DNA of 61,340 nt from Actinomycetota bacterium (GCA_009699865.1 WLNJ01000009.1:1-61340); one strand, 5' to 3'; counted from the stretch's first letter, positions 7,943 to 16,565 are shown. Numbers and translations are program-made. The notes: a model not told the origin generated them from the letters alone.

Positions 7943-8702
7943 CGGTGGGATCCACATCCGCCCCCTCGCGGCCCAGGCTGAGGTGCGCGTAGGAACTGAC
8001 ATTGCCTCGCTCGCTGTCAGCGCAGCAGGCCCTAACGGCTTCTCAAACCAGGACATCCTTGTCATCTCCCACAAGGTGGTTTCCAAGGCAGAGGGAAGCA
8101 CACGCCTTCTGAGCGAGGTCACCCCTTCTGGGGAAGCTGAGCGGATAGCGGCAGCACAGGCCAGAGACCCTCGCCAGGTTGAGGTCATCCTCAACCAGTC
8201 AGCGCGCGTCCTCCGTGAGGAACACGGAGTTCTCATCTGCGTAACCCACCATGGCTTTGTCTGTGCGAACGCTGGCGTTGACGAATCCAACTCCCCGGCG
8301 GAGGACACAGTCATCCTGCTCCCAGCCGACCCGGACTCCTCAGCGCGCTCAATCCGCGCTGGCATTGCTGCGCAGACTGGTCGCCCAGCCCCGGCAGTGG
8401 TGATCACCGACTCCTTCGGGCGTGCTTGGCGCATCGGCCAAGTGGATGTGGCGATTGGCTGCGCTGGCCTTCACCCACTTGATGACTGGCGCGACCGGGC
8501 CGACCGCGACGGAAGAACACTTGCGGCAACGGAAATTGGCATTGCCGACGCCGTCGCGGCAGCAGCCGATCTGGCCCGATCAAAGGACTCAGGTCAGCCG
8601 CTCGTACTCGTCTCAGGTCTGGCGCGGTTCATCACGCCAGAGGATGGGCCTGGTGCTGCCGCATTGCGGCGACCGGCAGATCAAGACATGTTTCTGCGCT
8701 GA
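7935..8702 (+). CDS. cofE: Coenzyme F420-0:L-glutamate ligase, single-domain CofE
   Basis: Adds the glutamate tail to F420-0 with GTP. From a TTG at 7935 the protein is 255 residues, the size of stand-alone CofE. Motifs include VISHKVVSKAEG, ICVTHHGFVCANAGVDESN, VITDSFGRAWRIGQVDVAIG and LVSGLARFITPEDGPGAAALRRP. Mycobacterial FbiB carries an additional C-terminal nitroreductase-like domain that reduces dehydro-F420-0; that domain is absent here. A longer frame from 7851 would run over the cofC coding sequence and is rejected. It is last in the npdG-cofD-cofC-cofE operon and converges with fbiC 9 nt away. Confidence 0.92.
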   Translation: MTDGGIHIRPLAAQAEVRVGTDIASLAVSAAGPNGFSNQDILVISHKVVSKAEGSTRLLSEVTPSGEAERIAAAQARDPRQVEVILNQSARVLREEHGVLICVTHHGFVCANAGVDESNSPAEDTVILLPADPDSSARSIRAGIAAQTGRPAPAVVITDSFGRAWRIGQVDVAIGCAGLHPLDDWRDRADRDGRTLAATEIGIADAVAAAADLARSKDSGQPLVLVSGLARFITPEDGPGAAALRRPADQDMFLR

Positions 8703-8711
8703 GCCGAACGG

Positions 8712-10964
8712 TCAGCCAGCAACAGCGAGCTGACGGGCCCACTCCGCGTACTCGGGAAGTGGCAGTGGGTACTCCTCCCGCAGGCGATAAAGCGTTGTCC
8801 GCTCAGCAGCCGGCCTACCAGCCTTGTGGGCCGCAGCGATTAGATCAGTAGGCGTCCTTCCAGTTCCGTGCTTGCCGCCGGCCATTCGGGTTATCGACTC
8901 CTCCATCAGTGTCCCGCCGAGGTCGTTTACACCCCAGTCGAGCGACTCAACAGCGGCGTCTAGTCCCATCTTGACCCAGCTGGCCTGGAGACTCTTGACG
9001 CTGCGGCCGATCGCCAATCTGTAGACAGCTGCATGGCGCAGGTTGTCTTCCATTGTCATCTCAGTGATCCCATGACTGCGCCCGAGCCGTGTTTGATCAG
9101 GGACAAAGGACAGGGGCACAAACTCGGTGATCCCTCCGGTCCGCTCCTGAAGGTCGCGGATCACATTCATGTGTCGAGCCAGGCTCTCCGGTGTCTCAAT
9201 GTGCCCGAACATCACGGTTGCGGTCGAGGGCAGGCCTGAACGGTGCGCTGCCTCGATGATCTCAACCCAACGCGCTGCAGGCAGCTTGTTGGGGCTGATC
9301 CGGGCCCTGATGTCGTCGTCGAGAACCTCGGCCGCTGTCCCGGGAACAGAATCAAGCCCGGCAGCCTTCAACCGGGCGAATGCTTCCTCAGGCTCGATGC
9401 CCTCAACTGAGCAGATGTGGTCAACCTCCATCGGGGAGTAAGCGTGGAGGTGGATCGAGGGGCTGATCTCCTTGGCAAGCTTGAGCCAGCGCGTGTAGTC
9501 CTCAATTCCCCAGTCAGGGTGAATCCCTGACTGAATGCACAGCTCGGTGGCACCAAACAGCAGGGCCTCGTTCACTCGGGCTGTGAACTCGTCCTCCCCA
9601 TACTCGTAGGCCTCGGGAGACCGCTTGCCCTTGCCAAAACCGCAGAATGCGCATCCGACCTGACAGACATTGCTGATGTTGAGGTTCCTGTTGACAACAA
9701 ACGTGACGGTCTCGCCAGCCATCACGGAGCGGAGGTCGTCTGCAGCCTGACGAATGTCCTCAACCGCCTCTGGCCGGACCTCCCTGAACAGGGCCGTCAA
9801 GTCCTCGTCGTTCAGGCGATCGCCAGCATGGGCCCGACTAATGACCCCAGCGATCTCGTCGCGCGGGCGCACGGGCCCTGAGCTCAACCGCTCACGGGTC
9901 GTCCGCGGCATGAAGCTCGCGTGTGACTCGTGGATGACCTCGAGCACACCCGCGTCAACCCAGTCGCTGTTGATGAAGCCGGAGTGAACACAGAGGCGCT
10001 CTGTCAGAGCATGTCCTGTCTGGGCAAGGTCGCGGGCAACCCGGCTCGGTGATGGGAACGGATGCTCCGGAGAGATGTGGTCACCGTTGGCTGAGAGTCC
10101 TCCCAGATCATCTGCTCCAGCAGCAACAAGCTCAGGCCACCAGTCGGCAAGGTTGGGGGGAATCTGGATTGCGACATCTGGCATTCGCTCCCTCGTTGCC
10201 TCAACCAAGCCGATCATGTCCTCGACGGTTACCTCGCATGCCCATGCGGGTAGATCAAGTGACGGATGGGTGCCAATCCCCGTCCGCCAGTAGTCGTCTG
10301 CGGCAGCCTCAGCGATGTCGGCCGGTTCCTCCCCGTAGTACTTGCGGTGAGGAACAAAGTTCTGCAGGATTACCTCCTGGATGTGGCCGTACTCCGCGTG
10401 GACCTCGGCAATCGCATCCAGAGACTCAAGGCGCTCAGCGGGGGTCTCGCCAATCCCAACCAGGATCCCGGTGGTGAATGGAATGCGAAGCTCTCCAGCG
10501 GCCCTCATCGTTGCAAGGCGTACTGCTGGGTCCTTCCCCGGAGATCCGGCATGGACAGTCTCGAGAAGCCTTGCCGCCGATGACTCGAGCATCAGGCCCT
10601 GCGACGCGGTGACTTGACGCAATCGGACCAAGTCCTCGGCTGTAACCGGCCCAAGGTTGGTGTGGGGCAAGATGCCGCGCGCCAGAGCCTGTTCACAGGC
10701 CCACACAACGTATGCGACGAAGTCTGCGTGTCCGAGGGCCCCAAGGCGGTCCTGAACGCCCTGAATGCTGTCTGGGCGCTCTCCCGTCAAGACAAGCAAC
10801 TCCTTCACTCCCTGCCTCGCCGCGCGATCAAGGATTCGCTCGACTTCCTCCGGGGGTTGGAGGTGAGCCTGGTGCGTTGCAAACGCGCAGTACTTGCAGT
10901 GCGATGCGCAGGAACGCGACAGCGACAAGGTCACGTTCTTGGAGTATGTGACACGTCCGGCCAT
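8712..10964 (-). CDS. fbiC: FO synthase, fused CofG-CofH radical SAM protein (FbiC)
   Basis: Makes the deazaflavin FO from tyrosine and a ribitylaminouracil. The 750-residue protein contains two radical-SAM modules in FbiC order. CofG is first, with iron-sulfur cysteines C19, C23 and C26 in SCASHCKYCAF. CofH is second, with CQVGCAFCGF near residue 431. Other CofH-like segments include IQSGIHPDWGIEDY, HLHAYSPMEV and GHIETPESLARHM. The length equals other actinobacterial FbiC fusions. It is transcribed toward the F420 operon, completing FO-to-F420 synthesis at one locus. The ATG abuts an 11-bp inverted repeat (10965-10993) that contains a TAGACT box. Confidence 0.96.
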   Translation of the reverse strand: MAGRVTYSKNVTLSLSRSCASHCKYCAFATHQAHLQPPEEVERILDRAARQGVKELLVLTGERPDSIQGVQDRLGALGHADFVAYVVWACEQALARGILPHTNLGPVTAEDLVRLRQVTASQGLMLESSAARLLETVHAGSPGKDPAVRLATMRAAGELRIPFTTGILVGIGETPAERLESLDAIAEVHAEYGHIQEVILQNFVPHRKYYGEEPADIAEAAADDYWRTGIGTHPSLDLPAWACEVTVEDMIGLVEATRERMPDVAIQIPPNLADWWPELVAAGADDLGGLSANGDHISPEHPFPSPSRVARDLAQTGHALTERLCVHSGFINSDWVDAGVLEVIHESHASFMPRTTRERLSSGPVRPRDEIAGVISRAHAGDRLNDEDLTALFREVRPEAVEDIRQAADDLRSVMAGETVTFVVNRNLNISNVCQVGCAFCGFGKGKRSPEAYEYGEDEFTARVNEALLFGATELCIQSGIHPDWGIEDYTRWLKLAKEISPSIHLHAYSPMEVDHICSVEGIEPEEAFARLKAAGLDSVPGTAAEVLDDDIRARISPNKLPAARWVEIIEAAHRSGLPSTATVMFGHIETPESLARHMNVIRDLQERTGGITEFVPLSFVPDQTRLGRSHGITEMTMEDNLRHAAVYRLAIGRSVKSLQASWVKMGLDAAVESLDWGVNDLGGTLMEESITRMAGGKHGTGRTPTDLIAAAHKAGRPAAERTTLYRLREEYPLPLPEYAEWARQLAVAG

Positions 10965-10993
10965 CCGACCGCTCAGTCTAGGTGAGCGGTCGG
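10965..10993 (-). promoter_or_regulatory. Perfect 11-bp inverted repeat around a -10-like box, abutting the fbiC start
   Basis: CCGACCGCTCA (10965-10975) and TGAGCGGTCGG (10983-10993) are exact reverse complements, separated by 7 nt. On the minus strand the repeat ends immediately before the fbiC ATG, and TAGACT (10975-10980) overlaps its centre, 10 nt from the ATG. It could be an operator over the fbiC promoter, a translation-blocking hairpin, or a terminator for the upstream aquaporin gene. No U-run follows. Confidence 0.5.
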
Positions 10994-11019
10994 GCCAGAC
11001 GTGTAGTCAGGACTGCTGG

Positions 11020-11736
11020 TCAGCCAGCAATGCTCGTTGACTCGGACTCATCGCCCGCGCCAAGCAGCCACTGATATGCCGATGCGGCAAGCACTGCGCC
11101 AGCAATCGGACCAACGATGTAGAGCCAGAAGTCAGGGAAGGTCCCTGATGCCAATGCTGGGCCAAGCCAACGCGCCGGGTTGAATGAACCACCGGTCGCA
11201 GGGCCAAGCACCATTACTGCGACGCCAAGGCTGAGGCCAATGGCGAGCGCTGCGTTAGTTGGTGATGCGTCCTTGGTGACAGTCGTCGCCATGATCGCCC
11301 AAACAAGCACGAAGGCGCCAAGTGCTTCAGCGATCAGCGCGAGCCAAGGGCTGCCGCCATGTAGATAGGCGGCGCTCACATGTGCGGCGCCGTAGTTGAC
11401 AACATCGCCGCGTCCGGTGAAGAAACCCTTCATCAGGAAGGCACCGGCAACGCCACCTAGAAGCTGGGCGACGATGTAGCCACCAGCGTCACGCGGGCTG
11501 ATCTTCTTGATCGACCACATTGCGATTGTCACCGCTGGGTTGACATGGGCGCCGGAGATCCGGCCAACACCAAAGACGATCGCCATCAACAGGAACCCGT
11601 GGAGGAACCCAAGGTCGCTGGCGGAAAGACCCTTGTCATTCGTGGCCCAGACATCAATCAACCCACAGATGAAGGCAACTAGGAAGAACGTTCCTACAAA
11701 CTCGGCTACATAAGGCTTTAGCTCACTCTGTTTCAT
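11020..11736 (-). CDS. Aquaporin / MIP-family channel
   Basis: Six-helix membrane channel of 238 residues for water or small neutral solutes. Both half-helix NPA motifs are present: GAHVNPAVTIAMW and GGSFNPARWLGPAL. The second carries Trp where Ser or Asp often follows NPAR. The ATG at 11736 (MKQSELKPY) is chosen because AAGGAGAAG lies just upstream; a longer open frame to 12096 is antisense to the ABC binding-protein gene. It diverges from the substrate-binding lipoprotein, with 88 nt between starts. Water versus glycerol selectivity cannot be told from what I can see. Confidence 0.93.
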   Translation of the reverse strand: MKQSELKPYVAEFVGTFFLVAFICGLIDVWATNDKGLSASDLGFLHGFLLMAIVFGVGRISGAHVNPAVTIAMWSIKKISPRDAGGYIVAQLLGGVAGAFLMKGFFTGRGDVVNYGAAHVSAAYLHGGSPWLALIAEALGAFVLVWAIMATTVTKDASPTNAALAIGLSLGVAVMVLGPATGGSFNPARWLGPALASGTFPDFWLYIVGPIAGAVLAASAYQWLLGAGDESESTSIAG

Positions 11737-11811
11737 TACGGCTTCTCCTTTTATCGCTGTACGGAAGGCACCTGCTGTTTTCGACGCACGACGCCTGTGT
11801 CCTCCCATCCC

Positions 11812-11817
11812 TACTGT
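11812..11817 (+). promoter_or_regulatory. Candidate -10 box TACTGT, leaderless start of the ABC lipoprotein gene
   Basis: TACTGT ends 7 nt before the GTG at 11825. Confidence 0.45.
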
Positions 11818-11824
11818 TGCCGGG

Positions 11825-12799
11825 GTGACCAACCGCCCTTTCACAGCAGCGCTCCTAACGGCATGTCTACTGGCATTAGCGGCCTGCGGGGCATCGAGTT
11901 CGCCGAGCAAGGTCCGCAGCGCAACAGTTCTGCTGGACTGGACCGCAAACCCGGCCCACAGTGGAATACTCACCGCGCTGGCCAAGGGCTTGGACCGCAA
12001 ACAGAGCGTTGCAGTCACCTTGCGCACGCCTAGTTCATCTGCTGACGGAGTTCGCCTGCTGCTGGCAAACCGGGCTGATCTTGCTGTCATGGACATTCAC
12101 GACCTGGCAATCGCCAGAGAACGCGGCCGCGACCTTGTAGGGGTCATGTCAATCGTTGGCCACCCCCTTGCCGCCGTAATTGCCAGCCCACAGATCAAGC
12201 GTCCTCGGGACTTAGCCGGTAGGGATGTTGCCGTCACCGGCGTCCCCAGCGACGCCGCAGTCACCAAGGCAATCATCCAAGGTGACGGTGGGGACCCATC
12301 AAAAGTGACGCTGCGCAATACCGGGTTCGGGGCCGTGGCAGCCCTACTCGGCGGCCGCACCTCCGCAGCAATTGGGTTCTTCAACGAGGAAGGTGTCGCG
12401 GTTACCACCAAGCACCCTGGCTACCACGTCTTTCGCCTAGACCAGTTTGGAAGTCCCGCCTATCCGGAGCTGGTGCTGGTGACCACCCGCCAGAAGCTTG
12501 ACTCCGACTCTGCTCTTGTTGCCAGCGTCGTGAGGGCCTTCATCGCCGGGACTGAAGAGGCCGAGGCGGACCCAGCGCAGGCCGCGCTGATCGTCAGGCG
12601 CAAGATCGGCTCTGGTGACCCAACGCTCTTCCCCGCTCGCATGAAGGCAGCTCTTGCCGCAATCCTGCCTCCCGATGGAAGTGCGGGGTCGCTTGATCTC
12701 AAGCTGCTGGCCCAGTGGGCAACCTGGGAGATCACATCAGGTCTTGTGACATCCAAGCCGGATGTCAACGCCGCATTTGATGCGCGCTTCCTGAACTGA
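11825..12799 (+). CDS. ABC transporter substrate-binding lipoprotein, NMT1/THI5-like
   Basis: 324 residues with a lipoprotein signal peptide: TACLLALAAC with the lipobox Cys near residue 21. It is followed by a periplasmic-binding fold of the NMT1/SsuA class (LLDWTANPAHSGILTALAKG, ADLAVMDIHDLAIARERG). Proteins of this class deliver thiamine precursors, sulfonates, riboflavin or similar small molecules to ABC permeases; the ligand cannot be assigned. No cognate permease or ATPase is adjacent, so it is an orphan here. GTG start 7 nt after a TACTGT box. Its TGA directly abuts the stop of the convergent receiver-like gene (TGATCA at 12797-12802). Confidence 0.85.
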   Translation: MTNRPFTAALLTACLLALAACGASSSPSKVRSATVLLDWTANPAHSGILTALAKGLDRKQSVAVTLRTPSSSADGVRLLLANRADLAVMDIHDLAIARERGRDLVGVMSIVGHPLAAVIASPQIKRPRDLAGRDVAVTGVPSDAAVTKAIIQGDGGDPSKVTLRNTGFGAVAALLGGRTSAAIGFFNEEGVAVTTKHPGYHVFRLDQFGSPAYPELVLVTTRQKLDSDSALVASVVRAFIAGTEEAEADPAQAALIVRRKIGSGDPTLFPARMKAALAAILPPDGSAGSLDLKLLAQWATWEITSGLVTSKPDVNAAFDARFLN

Positions 12800-13171
12800 T
12801 CAGCTAGCGGGCGATGAACTGAGCAGAGCGTCAACCAAGGCGCCTGGCTCCCGGTGCATGCGAGACCGCGGAACAACCTTGGTGATTCCAGCTTGAATCC
12901 CTAAGTCACGGCTGTCGGGGTCCACATGGCTGTGGTACCCAAGTAGCGCCGTTCCTTCCAGTGCCCCTGACTCGCTGGCTTGAGCGAGCTCTGCAAGCCG
13001 TTCGGGAACCGAGTCTGTGAGGTCCACGATCACGCAGGCAGCAGAGGCAGCTTCCGCCTCCAGCGCTTCAACGCCCGAGCACATGGCTGCGGAGTGACCT
13101 GAAGCAACGAGGGCACCGACAAGGCTTGAGCCAAACAGAAGATCAGGGGTGAAGACGACAACCTTGGCCAT
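12800..13171 (-). CDS. Stand-alone receiver-like protein
   Basis: 123 residues with the alternating beta/alpha pattern of response-regulator receiver domains: VVVFTPDLLFGSSLVGAL at the N-terminus, VIVDLTD with a candidate phospho-Asp near residue 50, ALLGYHSHVD, and a late Lys in ITKVVPRSRM. The acidic pair usual after the first strand is not obvious, so it may be a degenerate receiver. There is no output domain and no histidine kinase nearby. GGAAGAG precedes the ATG. It sits 15 nt downstream of another small gene on the same strand. Confidence 0.6.
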   Translation of the reverse strand: MAKVVVFTPDLLFGSSLVGALVASGHSAAMCSGVEALEAEAASAACVIVDLTDSVPERLAELAQASESGALEGTALLGYHSHVDPDSRDLGIQAGITKVVPRSRMHREPGALVDALLSSSPAS

Positions 13172-13186
13172 CGTGGCTCTTCCCGG

Positions 13187-13549
13187 CTACTGAGCTCGGA
13201 TGTCGCGCATCCGGCTGGTCACGGATTCGGGGCGACCCCAGTCGTGCGTGACCTCAACCCGTCCAACGCGTACTCCGCGCTCAACGAGATCTCCCTTGAT
13301 CCCGACGTTGTCAAGCAACCTCAGTGCGCTGCGCACTGCTGGGACAGCTGCGGCGTGGCCAAACTTGTTGGCAACGGGGATGCGCCAGTGCCAGTCATGT
13401 CGGCTATAGGGCTGGGCGTTGCAGGTGACCAAAAGGGTGGCGGCCTCGATGTAGCGCGGCTCATCGTGAATTCGAAGGTCGAGCTCAAGGTCGGTCCAGT
13501 CATCTGGCAGTGCCGAGGTGATCCGGTCAAATTCGGTTAGGAAGCTCAT
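13187..13549 (-). CDS. Hypothetical protein, 120 residues
   Basis: I do not recognise this family. It is a soluble, charged protein without signal peptide or membrane segment, starting MSFLTEFDRITSALPDDWTD. It contains ELDLRIHDEPRYIEAATLL and a WHWRIPVANKFGHAA segment rich in aromatic and basic residues. It is co-directional with the receiver-like gene downstream (15-nt gap). TAGCCT lies 9 nt before the ATG. Coding is supported by its fit between neighbours and actinobacterial-looking codon use. Confidence 0.65.
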   Translation of the reverse strand: MSFLTEFDRITSALPDDWTDLELDLRIHDEPRYIEAATLLVTCNAQPYSRHDWHWRIPVANKFGHAAAVPAVRSALRLLDNVGIKGDLVERGVRVGRVEVTHDWGRPESVTSRMRDIRAQ

Positions 13550-13590
13550 ACAGGTCTAAGGCTAGCGAGCCGTGAAGCCGAAGATCAGGT

Positions 13591-14817
13591 TCATCCGAAA
13601 ATGCGCAGCAGGAGAAACGCGTTCAGCGCGATGATCGCCGCTGCCACCACAACTGCCGATGCTGTCGTCACGCGGCTGACCGTGTATGAGCCCATCAGGC
13701 TGCGATCTGAGGTGAACCGCACGAGGGGAATCAGCGCGAATGGAATCCCGAAGCTGAGGACAACCTGGCTCAACACCAGAGCTGCGGTCGGGTCAACGCC
13801 TACTGCCAGCACGATCAGCGCAGGGGCCAGCGTGACTAGGCGGCGGATCAGGACGGGGATCTTCCGTCCCGTGAACCCCGACATCACTACCTGCCCGGAG
13901 AACGTCCCAACGCTCGCCGATGCGAATCCCGAAACGAGAAGGGCTAGGGCGAATGCCAGTGCGGTTCCTTGCCCAGCGACCGCTGCGTACGCGTGGTGGG
14001 CCTCAGGGAGCGTGTCCACCGTGGATTGGGGCAGAGGGTGAAGAAGCGTGGCTGCAACCCAAAGCATCGCGAGGTTGACCACGCCGGCAATTCCGAGCGC
14101 AATCAGGACATCGGTCCTTGTTGCCTTCAGCAGCCGCTCTCTCCTAGCGTGGTCGGCTCCAGCCGCGCGGCGTGCCGCCAGCGATGAGTGCAGGTAGATC
14201 ACATGCGGCATGACGGTTGCCCCGAGGATGCCCACCGCGAGCAGAACCGAGTTAGGTCCGTCTAGGTGTGGTTGAAACCCATCCACTGCGGCGCCTAGGT
14301 CACCGCCTGCCCTGAATGCTGAGTAGAGGAACCCTGCGAGGATGACACTGAGCATCCCGACGATGACGATCTCGAAGCGCCTGTGCCCCCGCCGCTCCAG
14401 TTCCAGGAGGGCTGTGGCAACGAGCGCCGCGATCAAGCCTGCGGGCAGAGCCGGGATCCCAAACAGCATGTCGAGTGCTATTGCGGATCCGACAATCTCC
14501 GCGAGGTCCGTTGCCATTGCGACAACCTCTGCCTGTACCCAGAGACCCCGCGTGACGCGCGCCGAGAATTGGTCCCGACAGACCTCAGCTAGCCCCTTGC
14601 CGGTAACGACCCCAAGCTTGGCAGCAAGCCACTGGACGAGCATGGCCATGACATTGGCTCCAACAACCACCCAGAGGAGCATGTCGCCGTACTTCGCGCC
14701 AGCGGCAGTGTTTGTAGCGAAGTTGCCTGGATCCACATAGGCGATCGACGCAACGAAAGCCGGTCCAAGTAGCGGTACTAGCTTCCGGGCTCGGCGGGGC
14801 GCATCGAGAGTGCTCAT
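13591..14817 (-). CDS. mntH: Nramp-family divalent metal transporter
   Basis: Proton-coupled importer of Mn2+ (and Fe2+) in the cytoplasmic membrane. The 408-residue, roughly 11-helix protein carries the Nramp metal-site motifs: DPGN in SIAYVDPGNFATNTAAG (TM1), and VMPHVIYLHS with the metal-binding Met in TM6. Its ATG overlaps the TGA of the upstream DtxR/MntR-type regulator by 4 nt (14814-14817), so regulator and transporter are one transcript. That arrangement supports manganese over other metals, as an inference from context. Confidence 0.93.
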   Translation of the reverse strand: MSTLDAPRRARKLVPLLGPAFVASIAYVDPGNFATNTAAGAKYGDMLLWVVVGANVMAMLVQWLAAKLGVVTGKGLAEVCRDQFSARVTRGLWVQAEVVAMATDLAEIVGSAIALDMLFGIPALPAGLIAALVATALLELERRGHRRFEIVIVGMLSVILAGFLYSAFRAGGDLGAAVDGFQPHLDGPNSVLLAVGILGATVMPHVIYLHSSLAARRAAGADHARRERLLKATRTDVLIALGIAGVVNLAMLWVAATLLHPLPQSTVDTLPEAHHAYAAVAGQGTALAFALALLVSGFASASVGTFSGQVVMSGFTGRKIPVLIRRLVTLAPALIVLAVGVDPTAALVLSQVVLSFGIPFALIPLVRFTSDRSLMGSYTVSRVTTASAVVVAAAIIALNAFLLLRIFG

Positions 14818-15491
14818 ACCCGTTCCACTCTCATCGCCTCAGCTAGCTCTGACCCGAAGGAATGCTCTGCCGCATTTGCCGAGATCCGCATCGCACCCCC
14901 GAAGGGTTCGCTGCCGAGAACCTCCAAGGTCATCCCGGGCGCAATTGCTCGCTCAGCAAGCCAACGCAGCATGTCTGGGCGTTCGTCCGGGATCCGGATG
15001 AACTTGACCCGCTCTCCTTCCCTCACCTCAAGTAGAGCGATGGTCTCACCGCCCGGCAGCGTCCCGTCCTGGCGCGGAATGGGAGCACCGTGTGGGTCAC
15101 GTTCCGGATCGCCCAAATCCAGGGCAATCGCTGCCTCGAGCTCGCTAGAGAGAACATGCTCTAGAACCTCAGCCTCGGCGTGAACTCTGTCCCACGGGAT
15201 GCCAAGCCTTAGCGACAGGAATGTCTCAAGCAGCCGGTGACGCCTGATCACAGACAAGGCGATGCGTTTCCCGCCGGCCGTGAGGCGCACTCCGCGGTAC
15301 GGCGTGTGTTCGACAACGCCGAGCGACTCAAGCCGCCTGACCATTCCAGACGCGGACGCCGGGGTCACATCAAGCCGTGCAGCAAGCGCGTTCGTCCCGA
15401 CGGCCGCCTCCAGCCCATCCCCTTGGAGGTCGTGGATCGCCTTCGCGTAATCCTCAACCGCCCGCGATCGCTGGATCTCAAGGTTCGCCAT
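14814..15491 (-). CDS. mntR: DtxR/MntR-family metal-dependent repressor
   Basis: 225 residues with the DtxR domain order. A winged helix (ALAARLDVTPASASGMVRRLESLG, residues about 35-58) is followed by a metal-binding dimerisation domain with His/Glu/Cys-type ligands (RRHRLLETFLSLRLG, VLEHVLSSELEAAI), then a FeoA/SH3-like C-terminus (GETIALLEVREGERVKFIRI). With metal bound, such proteins repress metal uptake. It is co-transcribed with the Nramp transporter it probably controls. A DtxR-like half-site and a TAATCT box lie just upstream, which suggests autoregulation. Confidence 0.92.
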   Translation of the reverse strand: MANLEIQRSRAVEDYAKAIHDLQGDGLEAAVGTNALAARLDVTPASASGMVRRLESLGVVEHTPYRGVRLTAGGKRIALSVIRRHRLLETFLSLRLGIPWDRVHAEAEVLEHVLSSELEAAIALDLGDPERDPHGAPIPRQDGTLPGGETIALLEVREGERVKFIRIPDERPDMLRWLAERAIAPGMTLEVLGSEPFGGAMRISANAAEHSFGSELAEAMRVERV

Positions 15492-15496
15492 ACTTC

Positions 15497-15523
15497 AGAT
15501 TATGGCACACCTAAACCCTGTCT
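15497..15523 (-). promoter_or_regulatory. Candidate DtxR/MntR operator and -10 box upstream of mntR
   Basis: On the minus strand TTTAGGTGTGCC leads into TAATCT, which ends 5 nt before the mntR ATG. TTAGGT resembles the left half of the DtxR/IdeR consensus; the right half is a poor match, so the operator call is tentative. The spacing to the ATG is short even for a leaderless start. Confidence 0.35.
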
Positions 15524-15536
15524 TGGGGGCAAGGCT

Positions 15537-16565
15537 ATGCTCGCCCGAATGGAAGGGGCATCGACACCACCCGCGGATAGGCCGCCCAAGCCACCGTGGC
15601 AGCCTGATCCCGCCTCCATCGCCCTCCTCGAGAATGGGTGTGGACTCCTCGACCGCTCCTTCCGTGGCCGACTGATCCTCAAGGGCTCAGACGCGGCGAG
15701 CCTACTCCACGGCCAGATCTCAAATGACATCGAGTCATTGGAGGTCGGGAAGGGCTGTGAGGCTGGGCTGCTGACGCCAAAGGGGAAGCTCCTGGGGATC
15801 ATCCGCGTCCTCCGTACCGCAGAGGAGACCTACCACCTCGACACAGACCGAGTTAGCCTCCAAGCGCTCTTCGACACAGTCCGGCGCGCTGCCGTGGGCC
15901 ACTCGGCCGAACTGGAGAAGGCGACCGTTGAGACCGCACAGCTATCCCTCGTAGGCCCCAAAGCGGACCGGATCGCCGGGCTCAGCGACCTCGCCGGCGA
16001 GCATGACAGTCGCGCGGCAATGCTCGGCGGTAGTCGAGTCCGGATGGTCCTAACAGCGGAAGGCGTGGACATCCTCTGCCCGACCGCAAACGCTGCCGGA
16101 GTGAAGACCGCCCTGCTGGCCGCTGGGGCCACCGAAGGGGACGAGGCTGCGGCTCAATACCTTCGGGTCCAAGCAGGACTGCCGCTCTACGGGGTCGACC
16201 TGGACGAGAGCGTTATCCCACAGGAAGCAGATCTCAATGGACGGCTTGTCTCATTCACCAAAGGCTGTTACGTAGGCCAGGAGACTGTCGCTCGGCTCTA
16301 CTACCGCGGAAGCCCCAACAGAATCCTGCGAGGGCTTCTGCTCGACGACATCGTTGAGACCGGAGCACCCCTCCTCAACCCAACCACTGGCAAGGAAGTC
16401 GGTCGGGTCGGGTCAGTAACAGCCCCGATTGGCGACGCTGCGACCGCTCTAGCACTAGTGCGTATGGAGGCGACACCGGGAACAGTTCTCGACGCTGGGG
16501 GTGTCGAGGCAGAGGTCATCGAGCTGCCCTTCCCCGTGCTGGATTCGCCAAGTGGGGCCGCTTGA
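15537..16565 (+). CDS. ygfZ: YgfZ/GcvT-domain folate-binding protein
   Basis: 342 residues related to the glycine-cleavage T-protein and carrying the YgfZ signature FTKGCYVGQE near residue 242. YgfZ uses folate to support assembly or repair of some iron-sulfur enzymes. The N-terminal part reads LLHGQISNDIESL, as in the family, and a C-terminal beta barrel follows (RILRGLLLDD). ATG 15537 is used; an in-frame ATG at 15549 is an alternative. The upstream part of the open frame is antisense to mntR. Its TGA overlaps the start of a lipoprotein gene. Confidence 0.88.
   Translation: MLARMEGASTPPADRPPKPPWQPDPASIALLENGCGLLDRSFRGRLILKGSDAASLLHGQISNDIESLEVGKGCEAGLLTPKGKLLGIIRVLRTAEETYHLDTDRVSLQALFDTVRRAAVGHSAELEKATVETAQLSLVGPKADRIAGLSDLAGEHDSRAAMLGGSRVRMVLTAEGVDILCPTANAAGVKTALLAAGATEGDEAAAQYLRVQAGLPLYGVDLDESVIPQEADLNGRLVSFTKGCYVGQETVARLYYRGSPNRILRGLLLDDIVETGAPLLNPTTGKEVGRVGSVTAPIGDAATALALVRMEATPGTVLDAGGVEAEVIELPFPVLDSPSGAA

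Noticed and set aside
12460-12876. Minus-strand open frame under the ABC lipoprotein
   Set aside because: Overlaps the well-supported lipoprotein gene entirely and has no recognisable domain.
15237-15536. Long N-terminal extension of the YgfZ frame
   Set aside because: Antisense to mntR; composition is a codon shadow.
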